From Halictus rubicundus (lineage: Eukaryota > Arthropoda > Insecta > Hymenoptera > Halictidae), in assembly GCF_050948215.1 (NCBI RefSeq), contig NC_135157.1, positions 6,262,001-6,326,000 of the forward strand: a stretch of DNA of 64,000 nucleotides. The letters run 5' to 3'. Both the position numbers and the translations under genes were made by a program. Below the pieces are notes generated by a model, which searched no databases, was not told the origin of the DNA, and saw nothing but the letters and a program-made list of their open reading frames with translations. Shown here piece after piece: positions 48,705-59,873 of this stretch (the stretch's first letter is position 1; every line of letters begins with the position of its first letter).

Positions 48705-49587
48705 CAGAGCGGAAATGAGAGTGCTCAGGCTCGGGGTTTTAGTGTTCCCACTTTTCCTGCATCATCTTTTTAGTCTGGGACAGAACTTGCATCTACTTTT
48801 CAGCCTGGACCAGAACATGCATCATCTTTTTAGCCTGTTTTAGAACTTGCATCATATTTTAGGCTAGATCAGAGCCTACATATGTAGAAGAGCCTCTTTT
48901 AATATAGAAGTAGCATCCACTCTGGCATTATTTGGAATCCGCTGCTAATGATGCAGGCACAGACGAGGTATAGGAGTAGACCAATCACCATTTGGGGTTT
49001 CGTGTCTCACGATCTGAAATACCGACAATCGTTAACAACAACTAGATTTCTTACGCTCTCTACGTTGACGAACGATAAATGTTGCAACTAGATCCATGAG
49101 AAGCTTAGACCATATATGTACCTATATTAAATGAAGGGACCTACGGTCGGAAATAAGCAATTTTAAAAACAGAAAGGCAAAAAATCTCAATTTTAAGAAC
49201 AGGAATTTCGGAAAGTTGAGAAGAAAATTTTAATTACAAATCCAGAAAAAGAATTGCCGATGTTCATTGAATGAAAAGGTACTCCGAAACAAAAACTGTG
49301 GTCAAAGTAACTTTTATGCATGATTAAGATGCTCATTAAGATTTCCAATTAAGATTACTCGGTATTTCATATCGTGCGACAGGAAACAGTATAATAAGGT
49401 GACTGGCGTACTCCTACATCTCGTCTGTGATACTAGTTCCACAATATTAGTTCCGACCGATACGGTAGGATACCTCGTCTGTGGTAAGATGATGCAGGTT
49501 CTAGTCCAGGCTAAAAATTAGACTAGGGGGCAGCACTATACCGGGGACACTAAAATCCCGAGCGTGAGCACTCTCATTTGCTCTCTG
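48705..49587. mobile_element. Long inverted-repeat element with repeated subterminal motif
   Basis: Starts CAGAGCGGAAATGAGAGTGC then TCAGGCTCGGGG. It ends CCCGAGCGTGAGCACTCTCA then TTTGCTCTCTG, an inverted match over about 45 bp. Further inward, GACGAGGTATAGGAGTAG (about 48962) is mirrored by CTACATCTCGTC (about 49416), so the arms reach about 270 bp. The left arm has about four direct units of roughly 33 bp containing TTTTTAGCCTGG and GAACTTGCATC (48756-48860), with one inverted counterpart at right. There is no transposase. The superfamily is unclear; flanks allow a TA duplication but do not prove it. Confidence 0.65.
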
Positions 49588-50099
49588 ATATAATAAAACA
49601 ATTTTTACATGAAACTCGTTGTTCATTTTACACCTTTATTCAGAAACATGTGAACAGAAATCTAAATAGAAATCAAAGTTAATTCCAAGGAATTTTATTT
49701 GAATATTTTTTCTATTATAAATTGTTCCACATTCAGTCGCCATGCTGATAAAAAATAACGTACTTAAAATGAAAATAATTCCCACATTTTGTGTGATGTC
49801 ATGATCTTTTTCATAAACGGTTCGTTCTTGAGCTCATTAGTACGACATAAGCAACTAGTCACACGTTCTGTGAGCCAGATATTGCAGTACTAAAACAAAA
49901 CAAGCATGTTAGTTCAACACATACTAAAGATAATGATGTGAACTTACGGCCCTATAATTACACGTTGATTAGAAGCTATTCGTGCTTAATTCATCCAATT
50001 CTTGGAAATGCAACTGAAATTACTGGATTTAAGCATATCAGCATAGAACAGATAATAATTACATCTATTAGCAACATTTTCGACGAAATCTGTAACAAC
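49588..50099. other. No gene recognised
   Basis: AT-rich single-copy sequence between two mobile elements. Confidence 0.4.
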
Positions 50100-50101
50100 T
50101 A

Positions 50102-50507
50102 GACTGCGGATTTTATGCATGTAAAACAAAAATGAGTGGATCAAATATAATACAGTGAAAATATTTAAAAATATTAACACGTTAAACGCTATGTCAGTCC
50201 CTGGGGACCGACGGTATCGAATTTACAAAATAAAATTACTATATAATTCATACATTATTAAAAAATATTTTCACTGTCTTAACAAATAGATTTGCTTGAA
50301 GTAAGTCTGTTGCTTCTTTCTTCATTTATATTTACATACAAAGTGTATGATGTTACAACAAAGCTCCGTGTTTAACGTATTAAAGATATCGTTATGTTGT
50401 TTTTTATCTCACTAAAATTATTAAAAAAAAATGAATGTCTAAGTAGCTCCTGTGTCGTATCTTGCAATCAATGTAAACATTTGTATTTCGCATAAAAATC
50501 CGCAGTC
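50102..50507. mobile_element. TA MITE, GACTGCGGATTTT family, interrupted by a TTAA MITE
   Basis: The A end is GACTGCGGATTTTATGCATG after TA (50100-50101). The B end is GTATTTCGCATAAAAATCCG then CAGTC before TA (50508-50509). It is 406 bp because a 202-bp TTAA element plus one duplicated TTAA sits at 50178-50383. Confidence 0.78.
50178..50379. mobile_element. TTAA-flanked MITE (CACGTTAAACGC ends), nested insertion
   Basis: Starts CACGTTAAACGC and ends GTGTTTAACGTA, with TTAA at 50174-50177 and 50380-50383. It is 202 bp and lies wholly inside the TA MITE at 50102-50507. Removing it and one TTAA leaves a host element of 200 bp, close to the normal size of that family. TTAA duplication suggests piggyBac-type mobilisation. 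Confidence 0.75.
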
Positions 50508-50509
50508 TA

Positions 50510-53500
50510 ATGATAACGAACGTTATCGGTTCAAAGCGGTTTGCGCGTGTGTCTGCCGCACTGAACTCGCGAGGAGGAGTCGTGAAAAGAAACGTCCGGC
50601 TCTTTCTTGGGGTTCATTAGCGTGGCAAATTAGTGTCTACGGTTCAACGAGCGTTCCACGCCGGTATTCCATAGGTGGAACGAACCGAAGTGCGTTCGAC
50701 GGGCATTCACGATGCGTCTGTACGTGTACGGAAGGAATGCGTCCCTTCTCCCACTCGCGTATGCTCATTGTTCGACCCTTGGGCGCGGTTCAATTCCTAT
50801 GCATTTTTCACCGATTCGATCTTTCCTGCGAAACCTCGACGCGAACATACTCGTTGAAAGAATCGCGCGAGCATTTCGAAAAGGAGCGGCCCGCGGCGAA
50901 AAATAATTGAAATTTTGTTTTCATCCTCTTCGGTCACTATTTCTTGTGACAAAACAAAACGAGCAATTGAGATTTTTCATTTATTTCTGCTGAAAATATT
51001 AATCTTCAATCGATTAGCCGCCGTTTATAAGAGTTTCGTTTTCAAGTTACAGTGGATGATCAAATTGTTAGAGTCGCGGTATGAAAATCGTTATTTCTTA
51101 TCCATGTGACAAATAATATTACTGCAGTGTTGCTAAATGTATATTTACAATTCACAAGCACCAATACTCCGTGAAAGAATAATATGAATCCAATCCAGAA
51201 ACGATTTCATTGAGAACCTTCATTGAAAAACAATAAGAAATGGTCGAAATCGCCGAATAATAAGATGGAAAGGCAAAGATAGGCAGGAAATCGTAAAAAA
51301 CTATAAATTTCACCATTTTGAATCGTTTATAATTTGTAAACCAGTTAATAAAACCAATTTTGATAAAATTTTCAGCTATACATAACTTATACGGAGTCTA
51401 CAAAATACATCTTTTCAAATTTCGGTTACAAACTCGGATAAACAAGTTGTAAAAAGCAATATTTACTAAGCTTTTGCACGATTCCGAACAAACGCAATTT
51501 TTCCGAAACACATCAGTTAGCAAACTGACTTCTTCTAGCTTGGCAGAAAAACTGAAGTCGTTTCGTTCGTTTATAAAAAACATTATTCTGAGTTGAAGCG
51601 TGTCAAATATACGACTAACTGTGCATACGCGAGTAAATAAATTCGTTTAAAAGTATTTCACGAAAGAGTACCCGTACGATTCCGGTAAAATAAAATATAT
51701 TGGAACGAGTGATTTCGACTCGTCTCGCAGTTTTAGCTGTTAAATATTCATGGTACTGTTTGGTTCGTTTTTCTCCGTCTGTGTTTTCCGCATTTTATCA
51801 TTGCTTCTATTTGAGCTGACAGCGGGACCATTAACGGTTCCGGAGCACTTGCAGATAGAGCACGAAGGGCTGAAGGGATGCGTTAGCCCCGGCCACCGTC
51901 ACGGAGTCCTGTTTTATCTCTCCTGAATTCCTGAACGCTAACTCATCGTGTCTCATTGTGATGTTGATGTCACGTTGGGAGCAGAGCATGCCGGCGCATT
52001 GATTCGCACGACTTAGAAATTGAAAACCAGACAGCACGCGCCTGGTCGCTCGCTCGCCATTTTGAATTTAACGTCGGTCATCGATTATGGCAAACCACCT
52101 GCTAAACGGAGGAACACTAGTTCGACCGTTATTTATTTCTTTCCATAAATCTTCTTCAAACGTTGACTGACGTTGTTAAAGAAATAAATGGTGGAACCTT
52201 AGGACACTTTTGAAATGTGTTAGATTTGTTACAAGCAAATTATCTGATACGTTCACAAGCTCATCATCTCATTTTTGGCAATACGATAAATGAGTTCAAT
52301 CCTACAGATTTTTGTCAAAAGTAAGTTAACGTGTCAAGAACGAGTATCTTTTATCAACTTTTTGTGAATCCCACAATTTGACAAATTTCTATTCCACAAT
52401 TAGCGTTGCGCTAAAAACAGTTTTGTAAATTCGTATCAAGAGATAACGCGGTGTACAAATACCATGTTCTGTCAATTAACACTTTAAAAAGATCGTAGAG
52501 TGTTCGAGGAGTTCCGAATTCCGAGATAGCGCTAATTAACTGTAGTAAGCTTTAAACTGTGGGGTATTAATCAACCTGGGATATTTACCGATGCTCGTCG
52601 ATCAATCGTGAAAGGAAATGTCCAAAAATAGCGAATCGAGAATTCGAATAAAGCAATGGAATGGCGCAAATAATGCGACGATGCATTATAAACAGCTATT
52701 ATTAAGTCCATATGCATGTACGATATATCCGTGAAAGAGAGTGACAAGATTATGTCATCGTTCGGTTCTCATGAAAATGAACGTAAGCGTCGAAGGTCCG
52801 GAATCATCGATTAAAAAGGAATCGCGCTTACGACATCGTTTACAATTTTTTTTCAGTTTATTACGTACACAGAGATCTTGTTATTCATGGCAGTGGTGTT
52901 ACAGATTATGGTTCTAGCAATGAATTAACGATTTCAGTTTAGAATCTTCATGTTCTTGTCTGATCCATGCTGCTGAATCCAGCATATTCCATGCGGAATG
53001 TTACCATTTTTTTTTGTCTTGTTAAATCTTTTATCTCTATTTTTTACATTTATATGTTTTATCACTATTTTTTATTCATAATATTTAATTAAAGCAAGTT
53101 TTATTTTAGTAAATACTTAACTAAATTCACAATAATATATTGAATGTGTTACCATTTTCTCTGCTCATCATGTTTTATTTCCGAAAATAAAATTAAATAA
53201 ATAGTCATTACTATTTTCTTCAATTCATATGGATAAACTTTGATCACAGTAAGTTTTATCATAATAGATATTTAGATTCACAATAAAATGTTGATCACGT
53301 AACATTACCATTTTCTCTTATTGCGTTTCATTTTGCAAATAGATTGACAGAATGAAAGACCTTGCTGCCAAATATTTTATTACTATTTTTTATTATTCGT
53401 ATGGATAAGATTAAATGAAAGTGCAGAGATATTTTGTATCGGATGAAAATCGATTACTTTTATCTCTCATTGTGTTCGGCAGATGCCGTAAGCTCGTGCG

Positions 53501-54926
53501 TGGATTAACTGTGTGGACCAGAATAAAGGGAGAAAGGGAAAGCAAAAGGCGCCCGACTGTATTATCTACGCTTGAAAATGAAATTATTTACTTCCAACCG
53601 GTGTTCTTTTGTGCCCTCCGCTTAGGCGATTTCGAGAGACCGGTTTCATTCTCAGGTATTCGCGAACCAGGCGGCGTGTTTCCCCCTCGGAACCAACAAC
53701 GTTAACAACGTGGATGAGAATAGACTCCGGGAACGGGCCGGGTAAAGAACTGTTTCAAAGACCAAATAAGCTAAAAACACCGATTTCGTATGCTAATTTT
53801 CCCTATAATGTATCCATCATCTTCCACAACCTCGCTTTAACCAACAAGAACCCCTTAAAGTTTATTCATCGCGTAAGCCGCAAGAAAAACAAACGCGTGT
53901 AACAATAATTATAGTACTCGCCAGTATCATTAACACTCCACCACACTTTTATAAAATATTAGTGAATACTCGTTGATAGAACAAAGATCTGTTTATTCCG
54001 ATCCTTACAGCATTTCTTAACCGATTTTCAAATTACGCAATGGCCTACGCCATAGCTACCAAAATATTTTATTATAAAAAATAATGGATTTTTATGAAAG
54101 AGACGAATTGAAGCTGGCCTCCTGATGGTAAATAGTTATAGAAAATGATGTAGTAATCACCTCAATAATTTGTAGTTCTTACAATTTCAACAATTTAAAT
54201 AATAATAAATAAACTTGACTTTAAAAGAATAGTCAATCTTTGAAAAGAATGCGTATGCAATCCTGTTTACCAAGACTTGTATTAATTCATCTCAGAAATT
54301 TGATTTCCACGTGGTATTCATAATTTTGCATAAATGAATAAACAGTTCCACCGATTTCCCGTGATTTTCATACCCGCGCTCATTTGGTATTCTCGCTAAT
54401 TAAATATTCCATTTGGAATTATTTATGCATCGGCCCGTTTCGACGCGGTGCTCGTAATCCGTTCCCTGAACGAAAGAAATGCAATTTACATCGAGTGCAT
54501 CGTAGGTGGTGCGTCTCATTACGGCGGAGGAAATGATTGCTGGATGAATGAACCTCGCCGAGTGGGTGGCTGCGATTGCCACCAGGAACGGAAGGAGCGA
54601 AAGTAAAACGTTCCATATTTTTATATACACATTGGCAACATGAAAAATAAATGTTCCGCGTCGAATCGAGCTCGGCGACGTAAGAATATTAATTTTCTAA
54701 GTGCGTTATCTAGGTGCATATGCAGATTTAATACACTCCCAGCGTTCGTAGCCATCTACATTTAAGCACGCTGTACGGGGGAATAGGTTAATGTTAAAAT
54801 ATACTGAATCATTAACATTACGTACAAAATTATTCAACTATTCTACTAAGATCTTAATGTTATAAAGTTATTACTCTCTTTGTGTCATAACCGTAATCAT
54901 AATCGTAATTTACTTATTAACTTGTT
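50510..54926. other. No gene recognised (4.4 kb)
   Basis: GC-rich at about 50515-50905, with overlapping plus-strand frames lacking motifs. AT-rich afterwards. A minus frame at 51831-52037 ending VLYLQVLRNR before a stop looks mildly protein-like but matches nothing I know. At 52980-53360 there is a loose repetition of TACCATTTTCTC(T) with TTATTTTTTATT-like sequence about every 130-160 bp, possibly a decayed tandem repeat. Confidence 0.4.
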
Positions 54927-55142
54927 AAAATGATTGAAGAAAGAAATCAATTTTTGTTTATTAAAATGATTGAAGAAAGAAATCAATTTTTGTTTATTAA
55001 AATGATCGAAGAAAGAAATCAATTTTTGTTTATTAAAATGATCGAAGAAAGAAATCAATTTTTGTTTATTAAAATGATTGAAGAAAGAAATCAATTTTTG
55101 TTTATTAAAATGATTGAAGAAAGAAATCAATTTTTGTTTGAC
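54927..55142. repeat. 36-bp tandem array (6 units) inside a TA MITE copy
   Basis: Six near-identical 36-bp units of the form AAAATGATTGAAGAAAGAAA followed by TCAATTTTTGTTTATT. Because 36 is a multiple of 3, both strands stay open: the plus frame repeats MIEERNQFLFIK and the minus frame repeats a matching 12-residue unit. These are by-products, not a gene. The array runs straight into TTTGACTCCTGTTTCTTGCA and a MITE B end finishing ATCCGCAGTC at 55190, before TA. The unit is the family's internal GAAAGAAATCAATTTTTG segment. Confidence 0.85.
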
Positions 55143-55190
55143 TCCTGTTTCTTGCATTGAAACTTTTATTTAAGATAAAAATCCGCAGTC
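55143..55190. mobile_element. TA MITE, GACTGCGGATTTT family, B end next to the 36-bp array
   Basis: Reads TCCTGTTTCTTGCATTGAAA, then TTTAAGATAAAAATCCGCAG and TC, followed by TA (55191-55192). The A end beyond the array was not recognised. Confidence 0.65.
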
Positions 55191-55244
55191 TATTAATGAA
55201 TATATTATCGTAAATTTTCATTATACTTGTGCGTATCTGAAAGT

Positions 55245-55505
55245 GTGTTAACTGAGTTAGTATGATTTTTATAATTAACTAACATAATTTTGAACTATAT
55301 AGGACCTCTATTTTTGGTCCAACAAAAAGTGGCACAAGTTGTTCCGGGTACAAATAACCAAATATTTTGTGCCAGATGTGTCAAAAAGTGTTAACTAATT
55401 TAATACGATTTTTATTATTAAGGAAAATAATTTTTGAACACTTAAGTTCTCAATTGTTGGTCAAACAAAACTGGCGGAAGTTGTTGCGTACAAAATAATG
55501 AACAT
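55245..55505. repeat. Diverged tandem duplication, about 143 bp
   Basis: GTGTTAACTGAGTTAGTATG ... GGTCCAACAAAAAGTGGCAC recurs as GTGTTAACTAATTTAATACG ... GGTCAAACAAAACTGGCGGA, followed by AAGTTGTT in both. Confidence 0.7.
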
Positions 55506-56840
55506 CGTTAACATAACGTGGATACATGAATTCTTTTAGCTCAAGTACCAAATAATTGCACAATCCTGTAAATGGAAACTAAAAAATTGGTACTTCCGTG
55601 AAGTAATCGACCTTGAGTTTGGCGCAGTTTGTTTTGAAATCAGTTCGAGACGCATCCGCCGGTTGAATTCTGTTCCCCTTTCGCTTGTACCATGGATTGA
55701 GATAATCTGTTACAGTCGAGAGGTACCATGATCATCGCTCAACGGGAAACAAAAACTGATGGAAAAAGAACGTAATAAGCCGACAAGAAATCGCTCAAGG
55801 TAAACGCCGACCGGTAGGCATGACCGATTCCCCCCTTCTTTCACCCTTTTTCTCGCTATGACAACTTCCTTCATCAGGTCTCCTTCTGGAACACCGGATG
55901 GCGTGAAAGTAAGGGGGGCAGTGGTGCTCAGATCTGGAAAAATCTTGTTGAAAATGTTCACTCGTTTTTAACGCGTGTCACATTGAAATTTTCTTCGTTA
56001 CAAGTTCACTCATTTTTTACATTAAACTTCATTTAAGCGATCAACTAATTTCGGAATTCATTATACATATTAGAATGCAACAAGATTTCATAGAGTGGTT
56101 GCTAATGACCTTAACGTTAATGCGACCGTTATAAATAAACAACTACAAACTAGAAAAAAAAAGATTTCACAGAAAAAGTTAATCTTATATTTGTATTAAA
56201 AATACAATATGATTAAATTAAACTTTAGCAAACATTATACTTTGCTTTAAAGACTTTTTACAGCTAAAAAGATCGTCAATTTTTCTTCGAAATCTGTTCA
56301 TCAAGTTCTTCCTCCAAAACAGCCACAAAATAACTTTTTCCAAGAAAAACGATCGCAAAACAATTCCGCCGACCAGGTCCATAAAATCCTCGCAAATTCT
56401 CTGTAAAGGTGTAACATTTTCGACAACACGTCGCGCGAAGATGTTTATTCAAATTCGTCTAATTCGAGTCGAGGGACTCGTCCGACTTTTTCAATTTCCA
56501 CGAACACTGCGCAGGAATAAATGAAAGTGTAATCGGTCTCCTTCACCTGGTAAAACAATGCCCGGGGTCGATTCAAAAAAATGGTGGACGCCTGGAATGT
56601 TCCTTCGGTTTCGAAGAAGCATTCCTCGCGAGCACCGTCACCTGCGGCTCACCTGGGCACGTTGGATTGGAGGCCCTCTGACACCTGGTGCCTCGACTTT
56701 TGTGAACACTTTGGTGGGGTCTCGGGAGAGTCTCTAGAGACGCGCGAAACCGGAGACCTCAGTTGTCACCGCGACACCAGCGGAGCAGCGTTGCGTTGTT
56801 TATCTTCTGCAAATCGATCGTTGCTACCGAAAGCCATCCT
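55506..56840. other. No gene recognised
   Basis: Mixed AT-rich and moderate-GC sequence. Frames near 55710-55961 (minus) and 56581-56850 (plus) have no recognisable domains. Confidence 0.4.
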
Positions 56841-57200
56841 TCCACGGTAAACGCCCTCGTTGAGCTTTCTGGATTTCTTTAAAAATTAAAATCGAAGACC
56901 CGGCTCGGTGAAAAGTTCGTCTCACAACTGTGTCCTGTTTGTCCACGGAGAACAACCCGTCGCTACTACCAAAACACACATCCTTCTTCGGTAAACAACT
57001 CAGTGAGCTTTCTGGATTTCTTTAAAAATTAAAATCGAAGACCCGGTTCGGTTCAGTTCGTCTCACAATTGTGTCGTGTTTGTCCACGGAGAACTCGCTG
57101 CTACCAACACAACACTCATCCTTCTTCGGTAAACATCTCAGTGAGCTTTCTGGATCCCTCTAAAAATTGAAATCGGAGACCAGGTTCGTTGAAATCGTTT
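56840..57200. repeat. About 140-bp tandem array (about 2.5 units)
   Basis: TGAGCTTTCTGGAT recurs at 56861, 57004 and 57142. It is followed each time by TAAAAATTAAAATCGAAGAC-type sequence and, in the first two units, by TTTGTCCACGGAGAAC. A more diverged fourth piece (AAAATCGAGGAACCGGTTCG) follows the inverted-repeat element at 57366-57420. Confidence 0.8.
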
Positions 57201-57234
57201 AATAATACCGTCATTTATTCCTACCAAAAATCTG

Positions 57235-57365
57235 AAGCTACGTCCACACTGAAGAAACGTCGAGCAACTTTTCGTCACCTCGCGTTTTATTCGGTGAATA
57301 AATGAAGACAACAAGAGGCGACAAAAACGGTCTTGCTCGACGTTGCTTCAGCGTGGACATAGCTT
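57235..57365. mobile_element. Small MITE, AAGCTACGTCCAC ends
   Basis: 131 bp with inverted ends of about 32 bp: AAGCTACGTCCACACTGAAG at left, and CTTCAGCGTGGACATAGCTT at right. Both are extended inward by ACGTCGAGCAA. AAAAAT lies close to both edges, possibly part of a target duplication. It interrupts the 140-bp tandem array, so it inserted after the array formed. Confidence 0.75.
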
Positions 57366-58638
57366 AAAAATGAAAATCGAGGAACCGGTTCGTTTCAGAA
57401 TTGTGTCGCGTGTCCAGGAAGAACTTGCCAGAAATTTCGGTGTTGGTGGAAACATTGTCGGAGGTTTTTGGAAATCGTCCAAAATCCTCGAGTCTCGAGA
57501 CTTTATCTGTCATCGTGGTACAAGAAATAGCTGGCAGAGCTTCGTTAACCATCGAATTTAGTGAACATTCCAAGACCCAGTCGCGAGTATTTAATACTGT
57601 TCGAATGATCAGAATTTGATCGGTTGTTTCGTGGAGGACCGGTCCCGCGATACCGATCCTCGAGGAAGCAACCAGACAGAACGCGCGGTGCAACCTTGAT
57701 CGATTTTTATCGCATCCGGCAACCGCTCCGCTCCACGTGCTCGCTTGCAATTAGTCTTTATAGACAATCAATTACCCCGGCGTTTCTAGGTTTCCAGTTG
57801 AAATAACTGCTCGGAGATAAAAACATCCGTTGAGCAGATCGATGATCAGGAGTTACTTGTTCTTTTATTTATTTATTTTTTCTATTCATTTCACGGGACG
57901 TTAGAGAGGAATTCGAAAGAGCGTGTCTGCGCGCGGCGAACGAAAGAAACTGCGTGCTTAGTGAGTTTAGTATTTTCACTTGAACGTCCACTTGCGTGAC
58001 CTCGATAGCTTCGTGGGAATCGATCAAGCTAGGTGAATCTTGTGCGTCGTCGATGGATCTTGTGCCTCGCTGATGAATATTCCTGAGGTATTTACGCGAT
58101 CCTTTACGATCGCGCACGTTGTTTTCGTTTGAATTCAGGACTGTTTTCAATTTCGTAAGAGAGCCTCCTGACGTGTCGTGTTTAGCGTGACGCGGAAAAT
58201 TTATCGGACTCGCTGCGCGTAATACGAACGTTTTCGCCGTACACGTTAAGCCGACAGCTGTACAGTGTCATCAAAAACACATTTGGCTGGTTTGATAACG
58301 CTGCCGCGGTGTAGCATTGTGCTTTGGTGACTTGGCGACGGTAAACGCGCGTTCTGCCTCGTTTTAAAAAGTATTTTGTTTCTCGAATGGCATTTTGGAC
58401 CCAATTTTACGGTCAACTTGTGAGCAATGGGAATTTTGGGAGCACCGGAGATTCTTGTTTCAGTTATTTTCCTTCATTCAACGAACTGTAGCACCTCTGT
58501 AGCATATTCAACATTTGCGTTCATTTTTAGAGCTAGGGCGTAAGAATAATAAAGAAATGACAAACGGGTTACTATTTTAATGCTTTGGACGTTAGAAAAC
58601 AATTTTAAAAAACAAAGAATGTGAATTTGGTTTACTGC
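57366..58638. other. No gene recognised
   Basis: CpG-rich at about 57370-57770 and 57900-58370. Several overlapping frames on both strands show no domains. An AT-rich stretch follows up to the MITE. Confidence 0.4.
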
Positions 58639-58800
58639 GACTGCGGATCTTCATACAAAATAAAAAATTGCATTAATTTCCAGACACAGAAGTCGTAGAA
58701 ATTTCTTTCTTTTTTAATAGTCTTATTAAGCTGACACTAATGTTCACTGCTTTAAATTGTACCTGCATATTTTTGTCACGAATGCATAAAATCCGCAGTC
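58639..58800. mobile_element. TA MITE, GACTGCGGATTTT family, full-length copy
   Basis: The B end at left is GACTGCGGATCTTCATACAA. The A end at right is TTTTGTCACGAATGCATAAA then ATCCGCAGTC, followed by TA. Length is 162 bp. The hairpin repeat at 58817 follows within 16 bp. Confidence 0.7.
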
Positions 58801-58816
58801 TACCGATAGCTACAGT

Positions 58817-58875
58817 GTTTACTCGATATATGTCCAAAACACGGGTCTAGCCAAGGACATATATTGAGAGTAAAC
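58817..58875. repeat. Short hairpin repeat (GTTTACTCGATATATGTCC family)
   Basis: The left arm GTTTACTCGATATATGTCC pairs with the right arm GGACATATATTGAGAGTAAA (then C) around a loop AAAACACGGGTCTAGCCA. The whole unit is 59 bp. Confidence 0.75.
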
Positions 58876-59499
58876 GCCGTATTATGCATTATGTCTTCAA
58901 ATTAGAACTCTAGTTAAGTTTACTATAGATTAGTATTTTGTTCCATAGTATTGAATAAAATCGGTTATGAGTATCGTATAAAATATATTGCATGAAAGTA
59001 AACATGAAGAAATTGGAGGCTATGAAGAAGAGGACACAGATATTATGAGAACCTTGAGTTATTAAATTTTTAGAACATTATCAGTGCACAAAATGTTTTG
59101 GCAACGACATTTAGAAGCCAATCAACAACAACGAACAAGACGACAAGTCGTCCGGTGGTGAACGAACGAAATATTCTTTTGATTGGCTGGTCGGGGTCGT
59201 TCAAAGGAGGGGTCCTGTTCATAGCTGATTTCGACTGAAAGGCATGAATGGATTTGGCGAATCGCATAATAAGCTTCTGAGCATGATGGTGCATCGCTCC
59301 TAGACTCGCGATAACGTTATCGCGCGATCGTGAACCCTGGGAACGGTTTGTAACTGGAGAATTTAATTAGAACAACCGCAGGTCGCACGTGCCAAGCCCC
59401 ACACTCATGCTGGATAATGAAAGCTGCTGTTACGCAGTGTGCGGAATGTGTTGAAATATTTGCCTCTACGTTACACGAAATAAAAACATCCTAAGTTGA
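58876..59499. other. No gene recognised
   Basis: Single-copy sequence. The minus frame at 59070-59294 has no recognisable family. Confidence 0.4.
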
Positions 59500-59873
59500 T
59501 TCAGGAAAAAGAAATGCACCCAAATATGTGTGTCTATTTACTTCTGTCAATTGTCAGACATATGATTTACGCAAGAACGTATTTTTCCTTTTAATCATTT
59601 TAACAAAGCAAAAATAGTGTGAAAATATCCTGAAATTCTTCTAACGTCTTCACAGTTTTGTATGCCATTTCATTTTTGTCATAAATTCATCAAATCCGTA
59701 GAATAGAAATTGTCCGAGTCAATTATAAACAAGTTGGGTGAAGATGCATTTCCTCTTTTAATAATTTGATTAAGTTGAGAATAATATATAACAACGTCAC
59801 TTAATTCTTCTAATGTCTACGATTTTGTATTTGATCAGTCCATTTATACCATAAGAGCATAAAATTCGCAGTC
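59500..59873. mobile_element. Two adjoining TA MITE copies, GACTGCGGATTTT family
   Basis: Two A ends in the same orientation: CATTTTTGTCATAAATTCAT then CAAATCCGTAG near 59700, and CATAAGAGCATAAAATTCGC then AGTC ending at 59873 before TA. Internal segments (AATTCTTCTAACGTCT and AATTCTTCTAATGTCT) are duplicated. Left ends are unclear, so the start is approximate. Confidence 0.55.

Noticed and set aside
54400..54630. Minus-strand frame with a signal-peptide-like start (LLSLLPFLVAIAATHS)
   Set aside because: The frame opens at GTG with no in-frame ATG upstream before a stop, and no acceptor was convincing there. The ATG nearby (MERFTF) is in another frame and has no hydrophobic segment. Kept out of the gene list.
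54930..55160. Repeat protein with six 12-residue units
   Set aside because: Open on both strands only because the 36-bp tandem unit is a multiple of three; the array derives from a MITE.
57364..57750. 128-residue minus-strand frame
   Set aside because: CpG-rich patch with competing plus-strand frames; no motif or splice support.
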